A DNA stretch of 64,000 bases from Venturia oleaginea (taxonomy: Eukaryota; Ascomycota; Dothideomycetes; Venturiales; Venturiaceae), in the NCBI GenBank assembly GCA_013176395.1, contig JABMLP010000023.1:186001-250000 (forward strand). Direction: 5' to 3'. This document shows positions 33,453-44,084 of the stretch, piece by piece. Positions within the stretch are counted from its first letter, which is position 1, and each line of letters begins with the position of its first letter. Under the pieces are notes generated by a model, which was not told the DNA's origin, searched no databases, and saw only the letters and a program-made list of their open reading frames with translations. Position numbers and translations under genes: made by a program.

Positions 33453-33954
33453 ATGTCCTCATCACCTTCACCCCAAGGCCGCTTTGACCTCACCGAATCC
33501 GGCATCACCATTCCCTCTGACAGCGAAAACTACGACGCGAACAATGAAGATACCTCCTCGTCATCCAACTCCCCAATGATTCTATACTCGCCGCCCACAT
33601 TCTGGGGAATATTCCGAGGAGCAGCTATCAACCTCTTCTTGCCCTTCATTAATGGCTTGATGCTGGGGTTTGGAGAGCTCTTTGCTCATGAGGCTGCTTT
33701 TAGATTGGGCTGGACGAGTACAAAGGTAAGATTGACCAAGAAACGTGTGATTGCAAAATATCCGTTCCATTTCGAAAAACCGCGTTCATATCTTCATCGT
33801 TCTCTCGGCTAACCAATCTCATTAGGTATTTCCCAACTGGAGAAGCAGCGGTCATAGTTCCGGTCCTGGCGTTACAACGAAACGAACAACCACAGCAGAT
33901 GGAAGAAGGAAATATGGAAATGATGAATTGGATATGTTGACGAGTCCCGAGTAA
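33453..33954 (+). CDS. mim1: Mitochondrial import protein 1 (Mim1)
   Basis: Two exons, 33453-33725 and 33826-33954, phase 0; product 133 aa. The family core is plain: SPPTFWGIFRGAAINLFLPF followed by INGLMLGFGELFAHEAAFRLGW, containing the single membrane helix with Gly-spaced (GxxxG-like) packing. The first 45 residues are Ser-rich and disordered; the tail after VFPNWR is basic. Mim1 (with Mim2) forms the MIM complex of the mitochondrial outer membrane, which inserts alpha-helical outer-membrane proteins and helps assemble the TOM complex. Fungal-specific. The start at 33453 is chosen because upstream codons lack Mim1 character. Confidence 0.93.
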
Positions 33955-35633
33955 ACGAGCAGTGGATCCGTGGCATCCGGTATCTATGGAGGAGGCATAG
34001 TCTGGGGTTGTGCATAAAGGAATATACAAGAGACTTAAATTATGGGTCAAGCTTCGCGCTCTCTGTGTTTGGGATTTAGAAGGCAAGGTTGACGAATCTG
34101 GCAAGTGCTCTCAAAAAGTGCTTCCCGAAAAGGAATACGATGGTGAGATACTCAGGATGGGCGGGTCATTATATGATGGTGAACTTCGGTCTCCACTCGA
34201 GCAATAGGAAGAGACAGTCCGCGAACGTTGGTAGAGTATGGTGAAGTACGATATCAAAATTTCTCTTACCCGGTGGTATCTGGCAGTTGAACAACGGTAT
34301 GGCATAGAAACACTTGATGACTGCTTCAACCCACCTATCCAAGACGACCCTCTTGAAACACCACGACTTTACACCCTGGCGAGGACAGATCAACCTTGAA
34401 ACCAAATGTTCGTCTGCACGTTCATACTGCTGAGGACTAGACAATCCATATCGGCAATTCACCAACGTCGAGGCTAAGTGGGTCTGTATCAATGAGACTA
34501 TAACATCGAGCGCGCAAGGAAACTCCACTATCAGGTCGCTCTTTCCCAAGGAAAGGAGATGGCCAGGGTTTTCAACCGCCAGACATGTCGTGAGGACATA
34601 ATGAATCCCTGACGAGAAACAATTTTAGTTGTGTAACCGAGCGAGCGGTGCGATGGTATGCAAGAATTCATGAGACGAGATTCGAAGAGACGTCAAACCT
34701 GACGGAGATGTCATCAGGACCGAATTAGGGACAACGCGCAGGGAACTTGTGAGTGAATCATTTTACTTGAAAGATTTCTCTGATGCGAGTGGGCGATTCA
34801 CCTCATAGACTAACTTGCATTGAATATCAGGAAGTCTTGACCAGGACGCTGACTAGATCAGGACAGAAATCCATCAACCACGCTCCAATTCACATAAAAG
34901 ATACGGATATCCAATATCTTTCAGCATTGCACTACTATATGCTTGAACACTAGCTATATATTCAGAATTCCCGAAGACCTCTCAACCGAAACCTAATATG
35001 CCCACAGTGGCGCAATGGTGATTGATCATCCCGGGCGGAAGTACATCCTTAAATACGCTAGCAGACAACCTTTGGCATGACCCAATATTAGGTGCAAAAG
35101 CAGTGTGGTTTACCGTGAGGCAGCAATTTCGAACCTTGAGTTCGAACATTCTGTTTTGCTCTTTTTGGTCTGGCAGTCATTGCTTTTTGATTTGTACCTG
35201 CTTGAGGTTTAGGGGTGAATTGAATGCTATTGATGGGCTTTATTGGCCGTACATACCGAATGAGGGAACCGAAAATGGTGAAGTTCAGGTGAGACCAATG
35301 AGGGACAATCCTTTACTCATCTGGATATCCATCAAATTGAGGAGGATTGCTAATCATATGATAATAACGTCAGATGACATCTACTGATTTTCTCGTGTGT
35401 TCGTCAATATCACGCGGGCCACCGGTTCATTATAGCCCACGAGACACTCTAGATATCCGGGTGTATCCATCTCAGGTGCGATGTCCGGGTCGTCCACCAT
35501 TTCTTGTCTGAATGTGTCTATTGTTGGAAGCTCTAAAACCCAATGGCTAGAGAGTTGTCGATATTGACATTTAGAACATCAACAAACAAACATACTGTCA
35601 CCACCCGAACCACTTGTAGTCCCAGCCCCAAAA
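33955..35633. other. Intergenic 1.7 kb
   Basis: Short frames only; the longest (35022-35387) has no domain or codon signature of a gene. A TCGTTTATT-rich flank and no RNA gene were noted. Confidence 0.5.
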
Positions 35634-36284
35634 ATGGCCGCCGAACTCTCAGAAGCAGCTTACGCCATTCCCATCAAAGCTGTAGTCACAATCGCCAACA
35701 AGCCTCGTGACATCCTCGAACTAGATGTTAAGAAAGGCGCAAAACTCCTGCTCCTCGAAGCCAAGGGAGAGTGGTGGTACCTTGCTCGTCACGTCAAATC
35801 CGGGAAAGAGGGGTGGATCCCAGCCAAACGTATACGCATCCTACCTCAACTCGATACCTACACAGTCTCCAAACTCTTCCTAGACTGGTACGATAAAAAG
35901 GAGATGGCGTTCCGAGATGGATCTAAGGAAGGATTGTCGGAGGAAGGAGCCGAGGAGATGAGGAGGGAGCGAGTGAACAGAGAGACCTTTCCTTTCCCGC
36001 CACCGGAAGTTGATGTGTGCGGACAGATTGTTTGCAAGATTAGGAAGGAGGAGAGGGGTTTAGGTGTTTGTGTACATGATATGCAGGCTTTTCTGAAGGC
36101 GGGCGTTGGAGAATTATACGGAGCCAAGTTCTTGTGGAAGGAAAGTTTGCAGTGGCATCCTGACGGCGTGGGAAGGAAGTGTAGGGGTGATTTCGTGGGT
36201 GAGGCAAAGAGGTTGGTGAGTGAGATGTATGTCATCTTCCAGGAGTTGATCGCGGAGGCTAGGAAGAAGGAAGGTGAAGAGTGA
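35634..36284 (+). CDS. SH3-like plus J-like helical tail protein, 216 aa
   Basis: Single exon from ATG at 35634. Residues 14-70 form an SH3-type barrel: IKAVVTIANKPRDILELDVKKG, GEWWYLARHVKSGKEGWIPAKRI. A charged linker follows. Residues 150-216 (LYGAKFLWKESLQWHPDGVGRKC, then FVGEAKRLVSEMYVIFQELIAE) match the C-terminal J-domain-like segment (LxWHPDxxxRKC...) often appended to fungal signalling or NLR-like proteins. HPD is intact, but the helix order of a true DnaJ domain is not shown. A small adaptor role is inference; no family name. Confidence 0.7.
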   Translation: MAAELSEAAYAIPIKAVVTIANKPRDILELDVKKGAKLLLLEAKGEWWYLARHVKSGKEGWIPAKRIRILPQLDTYTVSKLFLDWYDKKEMAFRDGSKEGLSEEGAEEMRRERVNRETFPFPPPEVDVCGQIVCKIRKEERGLGVCVHDMQAFLKAGVGELYGAKFLWKESLQWHPDGVGRKCRGDFVGEAKRLVSEMYVIFQELIAEARKKEGEE

Positions 36285-36588
36285 GGTCTCTACTTCATAC
36301 TGAAGTTGGACGAAGACAAGCAACAAGGCAGCGAGACGTATATCATTCGGCAGTGGAATGCAGAAGCTGGCAACATGGAAGGTACGTGAATAGTAAACCA
36401 TCTCCTTTGTCAACTAGTATCGCCAGCACTGGCACTCTCATCATCTTCATGGAGCGCTAGAAATCTTGCGATATTCAACAGATACCGTAGCACAATCTAG
36501 CTCCAGGAATTGTTCATCACTGGAAAGTTTGAGGCAATGAATCTGAACAAAATGCACCTACAATTGTTATGAAAGGTTTGGGAGTTTT

Positions 36589-37143
36589 ATGTTCCCCATA
36601 AACAAACACGGCCCATTAGCAATTATGCTTAACATAGAACCAGAACCATTAGTATCCACATCATTCAACTGCCTAAAGCGCATTTCCCTCAATCTAGAAA
36701 GGCCGCTCACAGGAGACAGCATCTTAATGGCCCGACTTCCCTCAAAAGATCAACTCACGTTCATTCACTCTGCCCGCACAACCGACCTCGCCACAACGAC
36801 TACAAAGTACAACTACGCGTCAGCGGACCTCAAGGCTGCCACAGCACATTGGGAACACATCGACGCCGCCAAGAGCCTCTGCGCCGACTTGCGACTCAAG
36901 AGGTCCAGGCTTTTAGCTGAACAGATGGGATGGCAGTGGGATCTGATGGAGGTAGAGGAGCATCTGTGTGACATCAAAGAGAAGGAAAGCAACGATAGCG
37001 ACGTGAAGTTAGAGGCGGTACAGCTGAGAAAAAGGAAGGAGTTGTTGAAGGCGTTGCTTGAGAAGATATCAGAGGCATCGCGAGATGTGGAGATACTTGT
37101 TGTACCTGCTATGATTTCATCCTTCCACTTGAGAGTATACTAG
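36589..37143 (+). CDS. Hypothetical coiled-coil protein, up to 184 aa
   Basis: Open frame with possible starts at 36589, 36625 and 36727. The second half is a charged coiled coil (DLRLKRSRLLAEQMGWQWDLMEVEEHL; KLEAVQLRKRKELLKALLEKI). No domain recognised. It lies just before the coiled-coil/zinc-cluster family at 38-41 kb and has a similar style, but no sequence tie can be shown by eye. Confidence 0.45.
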   Translation: MFPINKHGPLAIMLNIEPEPLVSTSFNCLKRISLNLERPLTGDSILMARLPSKDQLTFIHSARTTDLATTTTKYNYASADLKAATAHWEHIDAAKSLCADLRLKRSRLLAEQMGWQWDLMEVEEHLCDIKEKESNDSDVKLEAVQLRKRKELLKALLEKISEASRDVEILVVPAMISSFHLRVY

Positions 37144-38004
37144 GGTCACCGGTCTTTTTCATGCCACCTTGAAATTCCGCCATATCGATGACGATAAGTT
37201 TCTGGCAGTGAAGAAAATTATGTCGCGAGAAATTCGTCGCCATCGACACCAGTCTGCTAGTGTTGCATTGAAATCAGTTGTTTCTCGACAGGCGTGGATT
37301 GAAGATTCGAGAGTGAGAGTGAGCTATGCTGATATGAGATTCAGGAACAGGAGGACTGCATCTATTGGTACAACAGGAATTTGGAGCTTTTGAAACGAAT
37401 GAGGGAGTGGTGGAACTGTTTGGCAAACTTGATATCTTCACGCCGAACCTTTGATCTATGTCCCTTGCTACCTCCCAAACCTTTGACCTTAGATTCTTGG
37501 AACAGGGATTTCAACTCGAGATCGTTGTCATTGAAATTTTGGCAATGGCAGAGATTAGTTTGCAAGAAGTTTAGCGATTTGGTCTTGAAAGGAGAGATCC
37601 AAGCTATGTAATCTCACTGAATAAGACAAACTGCTTCACTGCTGGGTATGCAGAATGTACAATCTCAAGTCTATCGAAAGCGGGATTTTTGGGAGCCTTA
37701 AAACCATTTGACAACGCTTAAGTGAAGATCGACCTGTCGAAATTTCTGGCGATGTCGAACGCAAAGATTGCCAGGAATTTTCGAAGCTTCATCTCGAATC
37801 AAAGACGTCAGTCCATCCTCGAGGTCTGACAATCTCGTCCTTGGTTAATCCATCCATCCCTAACACTAAGTCTGCGTCAATCTCCCGGTCTAGGTCTCTC
37901 CTTCCTGATCGGGTAATTACGTGAGCTGTTAGACTCGCCCTTCTCGCCACAAATATTATTTACTCCCCCTTATATCCTCACCACTTCACTCCTGCACTTC
38001 ACAG
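37144..38004. other. Intergenic 0.86 kb
   Basis: Short frames only. A pyrimidine-rich stretch (TTTACTCCCCCTTATATCCTCACC) just upstream of 38005 looks like the promoter and leader of the next gene. Confidence 0.5.
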
Positions 38005-39413
38005 ATGTCTTTCCCTTACGATCAATATCAGTTTAATACCCATTCCAACCTCCACAATCCATATCTTCATTGCTGGCCTCAAGCGCGCTACAACCAGGTA
38101 TTCATGGGAAACGAGCAATCTCATTTCTACCATTCTCCATATTCTGAATTACCATTCAATATGGGCTATGGAGCGTCATTCGCTACACCTAAGAACCCTA
38201 ACAGAAGCTCATGACCTCCCAGCCCAGCTAACCAGCAGCAACGAGCTTTCGCTCCTAGCTTGGGATCTATCCCCTCACCTCAAACTCCTTTATTTACTCC
38301 TCCGCCACCTGCTTATACTCCAATACAGCCACCAATCACGCAGTTACCGTCCAACAACAACATCCTCTCTTTCTCTACACCTTCAAGGTTGTCTACCACA
38401 ACTCCATCTCCACCTACCTTTACGCCTCTCAAAGTTCCAGTCACCCAAGAAGCTCCAGCCACCATGCCAAAACCAATTCTCTCCATCAAAGGTAAGGTGC
38501 CAGTGCCCAAAAAGCTGTTCTCACCGGAAGATCCCGACATGTCTTCATCGCCCGCCACATAAATACAACGTGTACCAACCTCTACACCAATAAGTAAACC
38601 GGCCATCGGCGAACCCCCCACCATCACAAATCCGGACAAACCAAATGAAGACATAGAAATGCTCGACCGCGAATCACCCGCCAACGCCAGTGTCAGCTCA
38701 TCCGTCAGTGACAACCTTCTCCACCATGTTCTTCACCTCGAAGAAGAAGCTGAAGAGTGGAAAGACCGCATCGAAGACCTGAACACATGTCTCTCAACCA
38801 AAAACCGTGAGATCACAGCTATGAGAGAAGCCCTCACCTCTATGAAAGCCCAAAAGACTCGCATCCAGGCATTACTCCAAAAGTTCGATACCAATATGCA
38901 GAAGACTCTGACACAAGGCAAAGAAATGGTACTACTCCATTCCGCCATCCCTGAAGTGCTAATCTGAAACATCAGGTCGCCCAGAAGAAAGCTGGAGAAA
39001 CGGAGAAGGCCAAACTAGAACAACACCTAAAAGAGCGCTCAGAATTGATCGAGTACCTCCAAGATTGGCGCCCGGCATCGTCAACCCCAGCGCCAGCTAC
39101 TAAATCCATGGCGCCTCCAGCAAAGAAGCCAACCGCCACTCCGTGCCCAATTACCCACTACGATTGTCCAGACTGCGGTTGTCGCATGCCCAAGGCTAAG
39201 AAGGAAGCCCACGTCAATACTCATTGCTGGGGTCGGTGCAAGCAGTGCGCCAAAGAAAATTTGGCGTGCAACGGAGGTATGAAGCATGCGTGGTCTCCGT
39301 GCTTCCAATGTTGCCAGAATGGAATGAATTGTGTGAAGTCGGCAAAGACAAGGAAGGAGGCGCAGGAGATCTTGAACAAGGGGAGAGGTAGGGTCGATAG
39401 TTTGGTTATTTAG
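38005..39413 (+). CDS. Coiled-coil protein with C-terminal C2H2-like and Zn2Cys6-spaced cysteines
   Basis: Frame 38005-38928 plus exon 38976-39413, joined by a clean GTACTA...GCTAAT...CATCAG intron. The first part is open in one frame except for TGA at 38212-38214 and TAA at 38560-38562; these are either nonsense codons or lie in short introns with weak donors (GTCATT, GTCTTC). Layout: Tyr/Asn-rich start, Pro/Thr-rich middle (TPPPPAYTPIQPP), a coiled coil (LLHHVLHLEEEAEEWKDRI and on), then CPDCGCRMPKAKKEAHVNTH (C-x2-C...H-x3-H) and CKQC..C..C..C..C with spacing C-x2-C-x6-C-x10-C-x2-C-x6-C, the fungal binuclear cluster spacing but without its usual basic residues and at the wrong end. Possible regulator; function unknown. 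Confidence 0.55.
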
Positions 39414-39982
39414 TAGGATGGAAGGGGGTATGGGAGTATAGAAAATTTATATGGTTTGGGCATTTTTGATGAGGTGATTAGGTCCTTCGTTTGGAAGATT
39501 TAATTTTACGATCTGGAAATTGAAGCTATCAAAATTCGGGAGATGAAAATTGGCGGCTTGGATGGATATTATCAGCGGCCACAGGACGGGCAGTGTCTGC
39601 GTGAATTTTTGGATGAGAACGAGAGGATGAAGATTTTTGAAAAGGCGAATGAACATAATAGCCAGCTCGATACTTGATAATTTGCATGAATAAAAAAGTG
39701 AACTGCTCAAAATGCAGTAGCACACTCTTCGTGATGAGTGGAATATAATGGTTGTGCTGAGGTTGGACTCTTCGCGCACAGGGAAATCGGTCAGTACTGC
39801 GGGTTACCTTATAACAACACGTTCAGCACTCGGCTTTTCTTGTCAAACCTTCACTTTCCTCCATTCTTCCTGGACTTCACTTGGCGAGGGTATCAACCTT
39901 CGAATCAATGATGGACGACCGTCAATCTCCTCCCTTTCTTCTTAAATTCAAGACTGCCCCGAGCAAATAATTACCAGCTAAC

Positions 39983-40950
39983 ATGGCGGCCACAAGTGAT
40001 ACGAACAAGTCGTCAGCCCCAGTGACAGTAGTCGACAAACACATCAGGGACCTACTACAAGAGAATGAAACCATCGAAGCCTCAATCTTGCCTCTACAAG
40101 TGACCACAGCCTCACTCAAACACAAGTTGCTGGGAGCCGATAGATACATAACTCACGCAGACGCCAAGAGACAGAATGTTGTCGAGGAACAGGTCAAAAT
40201 ACAACAGGAGATAGCAAAGATCGAAAATGAAAAATGAAAAATTCAAGCTTGACAAGTTGAAAGCCGGCCTCGAAGAAGAAAAGAGTATGCTGAGCAAAGA
40301 GCAAGAGAAGTTAGCAGAAGATGCTAAAGCTGCAGCGAGCGTGGTTGCAGGCTGGATCAAGACTCGGGATCTGACTGTGAGTTTGAGAAAAAGTATGCAG
40401 GTCGAGTTTTGACACAAAAACAGCACGCGGAAATCGAGCATAGGATACGGAGGAGCAGGCGAAAAAAGGAGAAGATGGCCAAGAACACGGAGCTTATTGT
40501 CCGTTCCTATGACATGTTGGTGTTTGATGTCAACGCTGATCAAAAAATAGGAGACCCTTCGTGCTCTCAACGAGGCCAGCCAGCGGCCAGCAACTGCGGC
40601 AGCTCCAAGGGTGTACATTTTTGAGTTCTATAACATGGCAATCGCCGTAAAGAGAAAGCCAGCGTCCATCTCGCGAAGTGCTGGGGCAAGTGTAGACGAT
40701 GTCTGGAAAATGGGCTTGCGTGCGACTGTGGCTCTGGGCCAACTTTCCTGCGCTGCTCCGCTTGCGTGAAGGCTTCGTATCCATGTACCAAAGTTGCAGG
40801 GACTCGAGAGAAGGCGCGGCAGAATTCCTTGGCTGGCATTTCGCCTGTTCTAAGCAAGTGCCCTACAAGAACAGAAAGAGGCTGCTGAAGCAAAGGGGAG
40901 GATTTTGGAGGCAAGCAATGTTGACTCAAATGACGAAATGTCTGGCTAAC
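39983..40950 (+). pseudogene. Diverged, frameshifted paralogue of the 38-kb zinc-cluster coiled-coil gene
   Basis: ATG at 39983 opens MAATSDTNKSSAPVTVVDKHIRD, then a long coiled coil. At about 40225-40240 TGAAAAATGAAAAA is a tandem 7-nt duplication; it creates a stop, and the coiled coil goes on in another frame (KFKLDKLKAGLEEEKSMLS). Further on, in a third frame near 40640-40820, is CWGKCRRCLENGLACD...C..C......C with exactly the same C-x2-C-x6-C-x10-C-x2-C-x6-C spacing as the gene 1.3 kb upstream (CWGRCKQC there), then TKVAGTREKARQ matching KSAKTRKEAQ. The order coiled coil then cluster is shared. Decayed, or with more introns than I can fix. Confidence 0.5.
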
Positions 40951-41354
40951 TCATCTTGAATAGGGCGTGCGTGACCATATCCTCGCTGCAGACATTTCCA
41001 GGGGCAATGGCAATATCACAGACGATAGTGAGCATGGAGACTGTGAGGTCCGAAATGGAGTAGTCAGCAGTCTATCCCAATATTTATGGAGTTGTCAGAG
41101 TCTTGGTTTCTTCAAATTGACCTTTAGGAATATGAAATTGAGAACACATACCAGATTGATTCTCCAAAAGTGGCTGCCTGCTTTAGGTCCACACCACAAT
41201 CAAATTGACCTTGGCTATTTGCCGATGCCACTACCTTGAATCTTCCCATATTTGACGCATGCAGCAATGTTCTGGCAGACGATATACAGTAACAGCTCAA
41301 CCTGAGTGTTTCTCTGCAAACCTAGCCTTGTTCTTCGTTTACATTGCTTTACGC
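40951..41354. other. Intergenic 0.4 kb
   Basis: No supported feature; the 3' side of the ankyrin gene. Confidence 0.5.
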
Positions 41355-42086
41355 TCAACCATCCTCCTCTTTCGCACCGTCGTCTTTGATGTCCAGCTTC
41401 TCCAGCTTCGTGTTAACGCCGTTCACGCCGTCCACGCCACCATTCACGGGTCCTTCCATGACATTTGGGTCTTCTTTAACTTCTTCTTCTGCATCCTCGC
41501 CTTCGGCACCACCGAGACCACTATCCAATCCAACGCCCTCTTTCAGCAAGAGATCTATAACCTTGTCCTTGTCGTTAATCTCTGCCTCATAGACAGCATC
41601 ATGTCCAACCGCGTTCAAAATTGAAACATCTGCCCCACTTTCGAGCAATAACTTCACTATTTCCAAGTGTCCGTTTAGCGCAGCCCAGTGGAGGGCAGTG
41701 TTACCCGCTTTGTTCTGGATTGTAAGGAGAGTTCTGGAGGAAGGAATCGAGTCGGTTGGGAATTGAGAGAGTAGGTATTTGATTATATCTATTTACAATA
41801 ACCGTCAGCCCTTCACCTCGAAGATGCCTAAACTCCTCTCAGTACCTTGGTGGCCGTTTCCACAAGCATAATGGGCAGCATTGTTGCCAGTCTCTGCGTC
41901 CACGGCGGCGAGTATTATCGAGGCAGACGATTCTGCTGTGTATTTTTCGTCCAGGGTAGAAATGAAGGGCTTCAATTCTTCGATGTCGTTGGCGCGGGCA
42001 CAATATAGGACATCGTCGATTTCTTCTTCGGTGAGGAAGGACATGGCGGGCGTGTGCTGATTGCTTTTGATATGGACGTCTTCCAT
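41355..42086 (-). CDS. Ankyrin-repeat protein, Yar1-like
   Basis: Two exons, 42086-41846 and 41788-41355, with the intron (GTACTG...GGCTGACGG...AATAG) in phase 1; product 224 aa. Opens with SFLTEEEIDDVLYCARANDIEELKPFI, then two ankyrin repeats: GNNAAHYACGNGHQ-DIIKYLLSQ and GNTALHWAALNGHLEIVKLLLESGADV, then a weaker third. The C-terminus is acidic (GEDAEEEVKEDPN) and ends KEEDG. The length and acidic tail resemble Yar1, the cytosolic chaperone of ribosomal protein Rps3; that assignment is tentative because many short ankyrin proteins look alike. Confidence 0.85.
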
Positions 42087-42703
42087 TGCGGAGTAGAGGG
42101 ACAGAAAACTTTGGCCTCCAAAATTAAGCGAGCATCGGCATCGGAATCAGAATGACGCACCCTGTAGGCACGTGATGATGAGCGGCACCATTCAGTTGCT
42201 CTTTGTTCAATCATGTCCGACAATCTGCAAGGCAGATATACCAAACCTGCAAAAGACTCTCTTCCGTACATGTAACCTCCTCTTTCCGTCAATGAGAAAG
42301 TCATCGAGTATTGCCCGTCACCCTGATTTTTTTGGCCTTAATCTGCTCAGATCTGCCTCTACAGAATCGTTGTTATCTGAATCAAGACTGAGACGTCAAG
42401 GCAAAATCTAAGCCTTGTCAGCCTTCCTCGCTGAAAGAGGCAATCCATTTTGGCCACTGGGCGAGTCATGAGCCTAGTGTATATTGAAACGGGAGCAAAG
42501 AAAACCTTTCCTTCTCTTCGCTCTCACTCCACAACTATATCCATATCCTCCTCTTCTTCTTGCTATCTTGGGTTCTTCTTGTCTTTAACCTTTCGAATAT
42601 CAGCCATTCAGATATATTGTCATCTTCTCTCTCGATTGTTCAATCAATTCGATGACCATCGAATGACCTCATAACTCAATATCGAAATACTAACTCCACA
42701 AGA
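42087..42703. promoter_or_regulatory. Divergent promoter region, ankyrin gene and PQ-loop gene
   Basis: 617 bp between two start codons on opposite strands. A long pyrimidine-rich tract (CTTCTCTTCGCTCTCACTCC and on, 42512-42570) precedes the PQ-loop gene start and probably marks its core promoter/leader. Confidence 0.5.
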
Positions 42704-43923
42704 ATGTATCCACCACATGCTCAAGCACCAAACCTGAGCATAGATTCTCTGAGTGGAATATGCGGTTCCATTTCCATAGCCTGCTGGATCGTCGTCTTTT
42801 CACCACAGATCATCGAAAATTTTCGAAGAGGATCAGCTGATGGACTGAGCGTGGTATTTTTGGTGACTTGGCTCATCGGCGATGTCTTCAATATCGTTGG
42901 ATCAATACTTCAAGGCGTTCTGCCAACTATGGTATATGAATCTCGATCGCGATCAGAAAAGCTCTGGACTTTGGCTAATATTGCGGATATAAGATCATTT
43001 TGGCGATTTACTATACCCTAGCAGATATGGTCCTTCTCTCCCAATGTTTCTGGTACAAAGGCTTTCATCTGACAGATCATGTCGAAGCCCCCCAGAAACC
43101 AAACGGTGGCGCAATAGAAAATGGCAACTCAGCAAATGAAAGAACCCATCTCCTCCCGCGCCCGGACTTTCGAAGCAACGGCCACGAGGCTGAGAGCAAC
43201 ATAGCAAATCACCTCGGAATCCACCACAGAACAGGCTCAGGGAGCTCCTCCTTCCGAGAACGATACCTTTCCATAGACGCAACTCACCTCTCTATAATCG
43301 TCCCCCTGGTTCCTGATCGCAAACCCAGCACCCGTCCCCTCCCAAAATCAACCCTCGAAAGCGTTCTCATAAACCTAACCCTCATCATCTTCGTCTGCGC
43401 CTCCGGGGTCCTAGGCTGGTGGTTCAGCTCCCACAACTCCCCTCCCTCCGATTCAAGTAACGCACCAGAATTCAGCACCGCAGGCCAAGTCCTAGGCTAC
43501 ATCTCCGCTACTCTCTACCTCGGCTCCCGGATCCCTCAGCTCCTCCTCAACTACCGTCGAAAATCAACAGAGGGTATCTCTATGCTTTTCTTCCTCTTCG
43601 CCTGTATCGGTAACCTCACCTACGTCCTAAGTATCTTCGCTTACTCACCCGAATCCGCATGTAAGGTGCCGAAACAGTGTGACACTGGGGAAGCGGGCGC
43701 TCTTTATGGAAAGTATATTCTTGTGAATTTGAGTTGGCTTTTTGGAAGTGCGGGGACGATGATGTTGGATTTGGGGGTGTTTGTGCAGTATTTCTTGTAT
43801 AAGAAGGGAGAGGAAAGTGAGGACGTGGAGAATCTCGATGAAGCGATCGATGACGGCGCTGAGACGCCTGTTAGGAGGGCGAAGCCGAGGAGAACATCTG
43901 TTGGGTTCGAAGATGGGATTTAA
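42704..43923 (+). CDS. PQ-loop vacuolar amino-acid transporter (Ypq/PQLC2-like)
   Basis: Two exons, 42704-42931 and 42994-43923, phase 0; product 385 aa. Seven membrane segments in two PQ-loop repeats: the first with CWIVVFSPQIIENFRRGSADGLS, the second with LYLGSRIPQLLLNYRRKSTEGIS; both Pro-Gln pairs are intact. A cytosolic loop of about 130 residues between repeats holds a dileucine-like ERTHLLPRP signal, the type of motif that sends Ypq proteins to the vacuole through AP-3. Ypq1-3 and human PQLC2 export cationic amino acids (Arg, Lys, His) from vacuole or lysosome. The short C-terminus is acidic then basic. Confidence 0.92.
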
Positions 43924-44084
43924 AATCAGAACTACCAACAACTTGGTTTAGAGAAATGACCAGAGAATTTTCGCGATTTATCTTGGAGTGAAGTGTGCAA
44001 CGTCAAACGTGAATTGACGACGCAGCGCGATCCTAATTCTGTCTAGTGGCCTGCCTTATCATACATGCATTGGAATCCCAAAAA

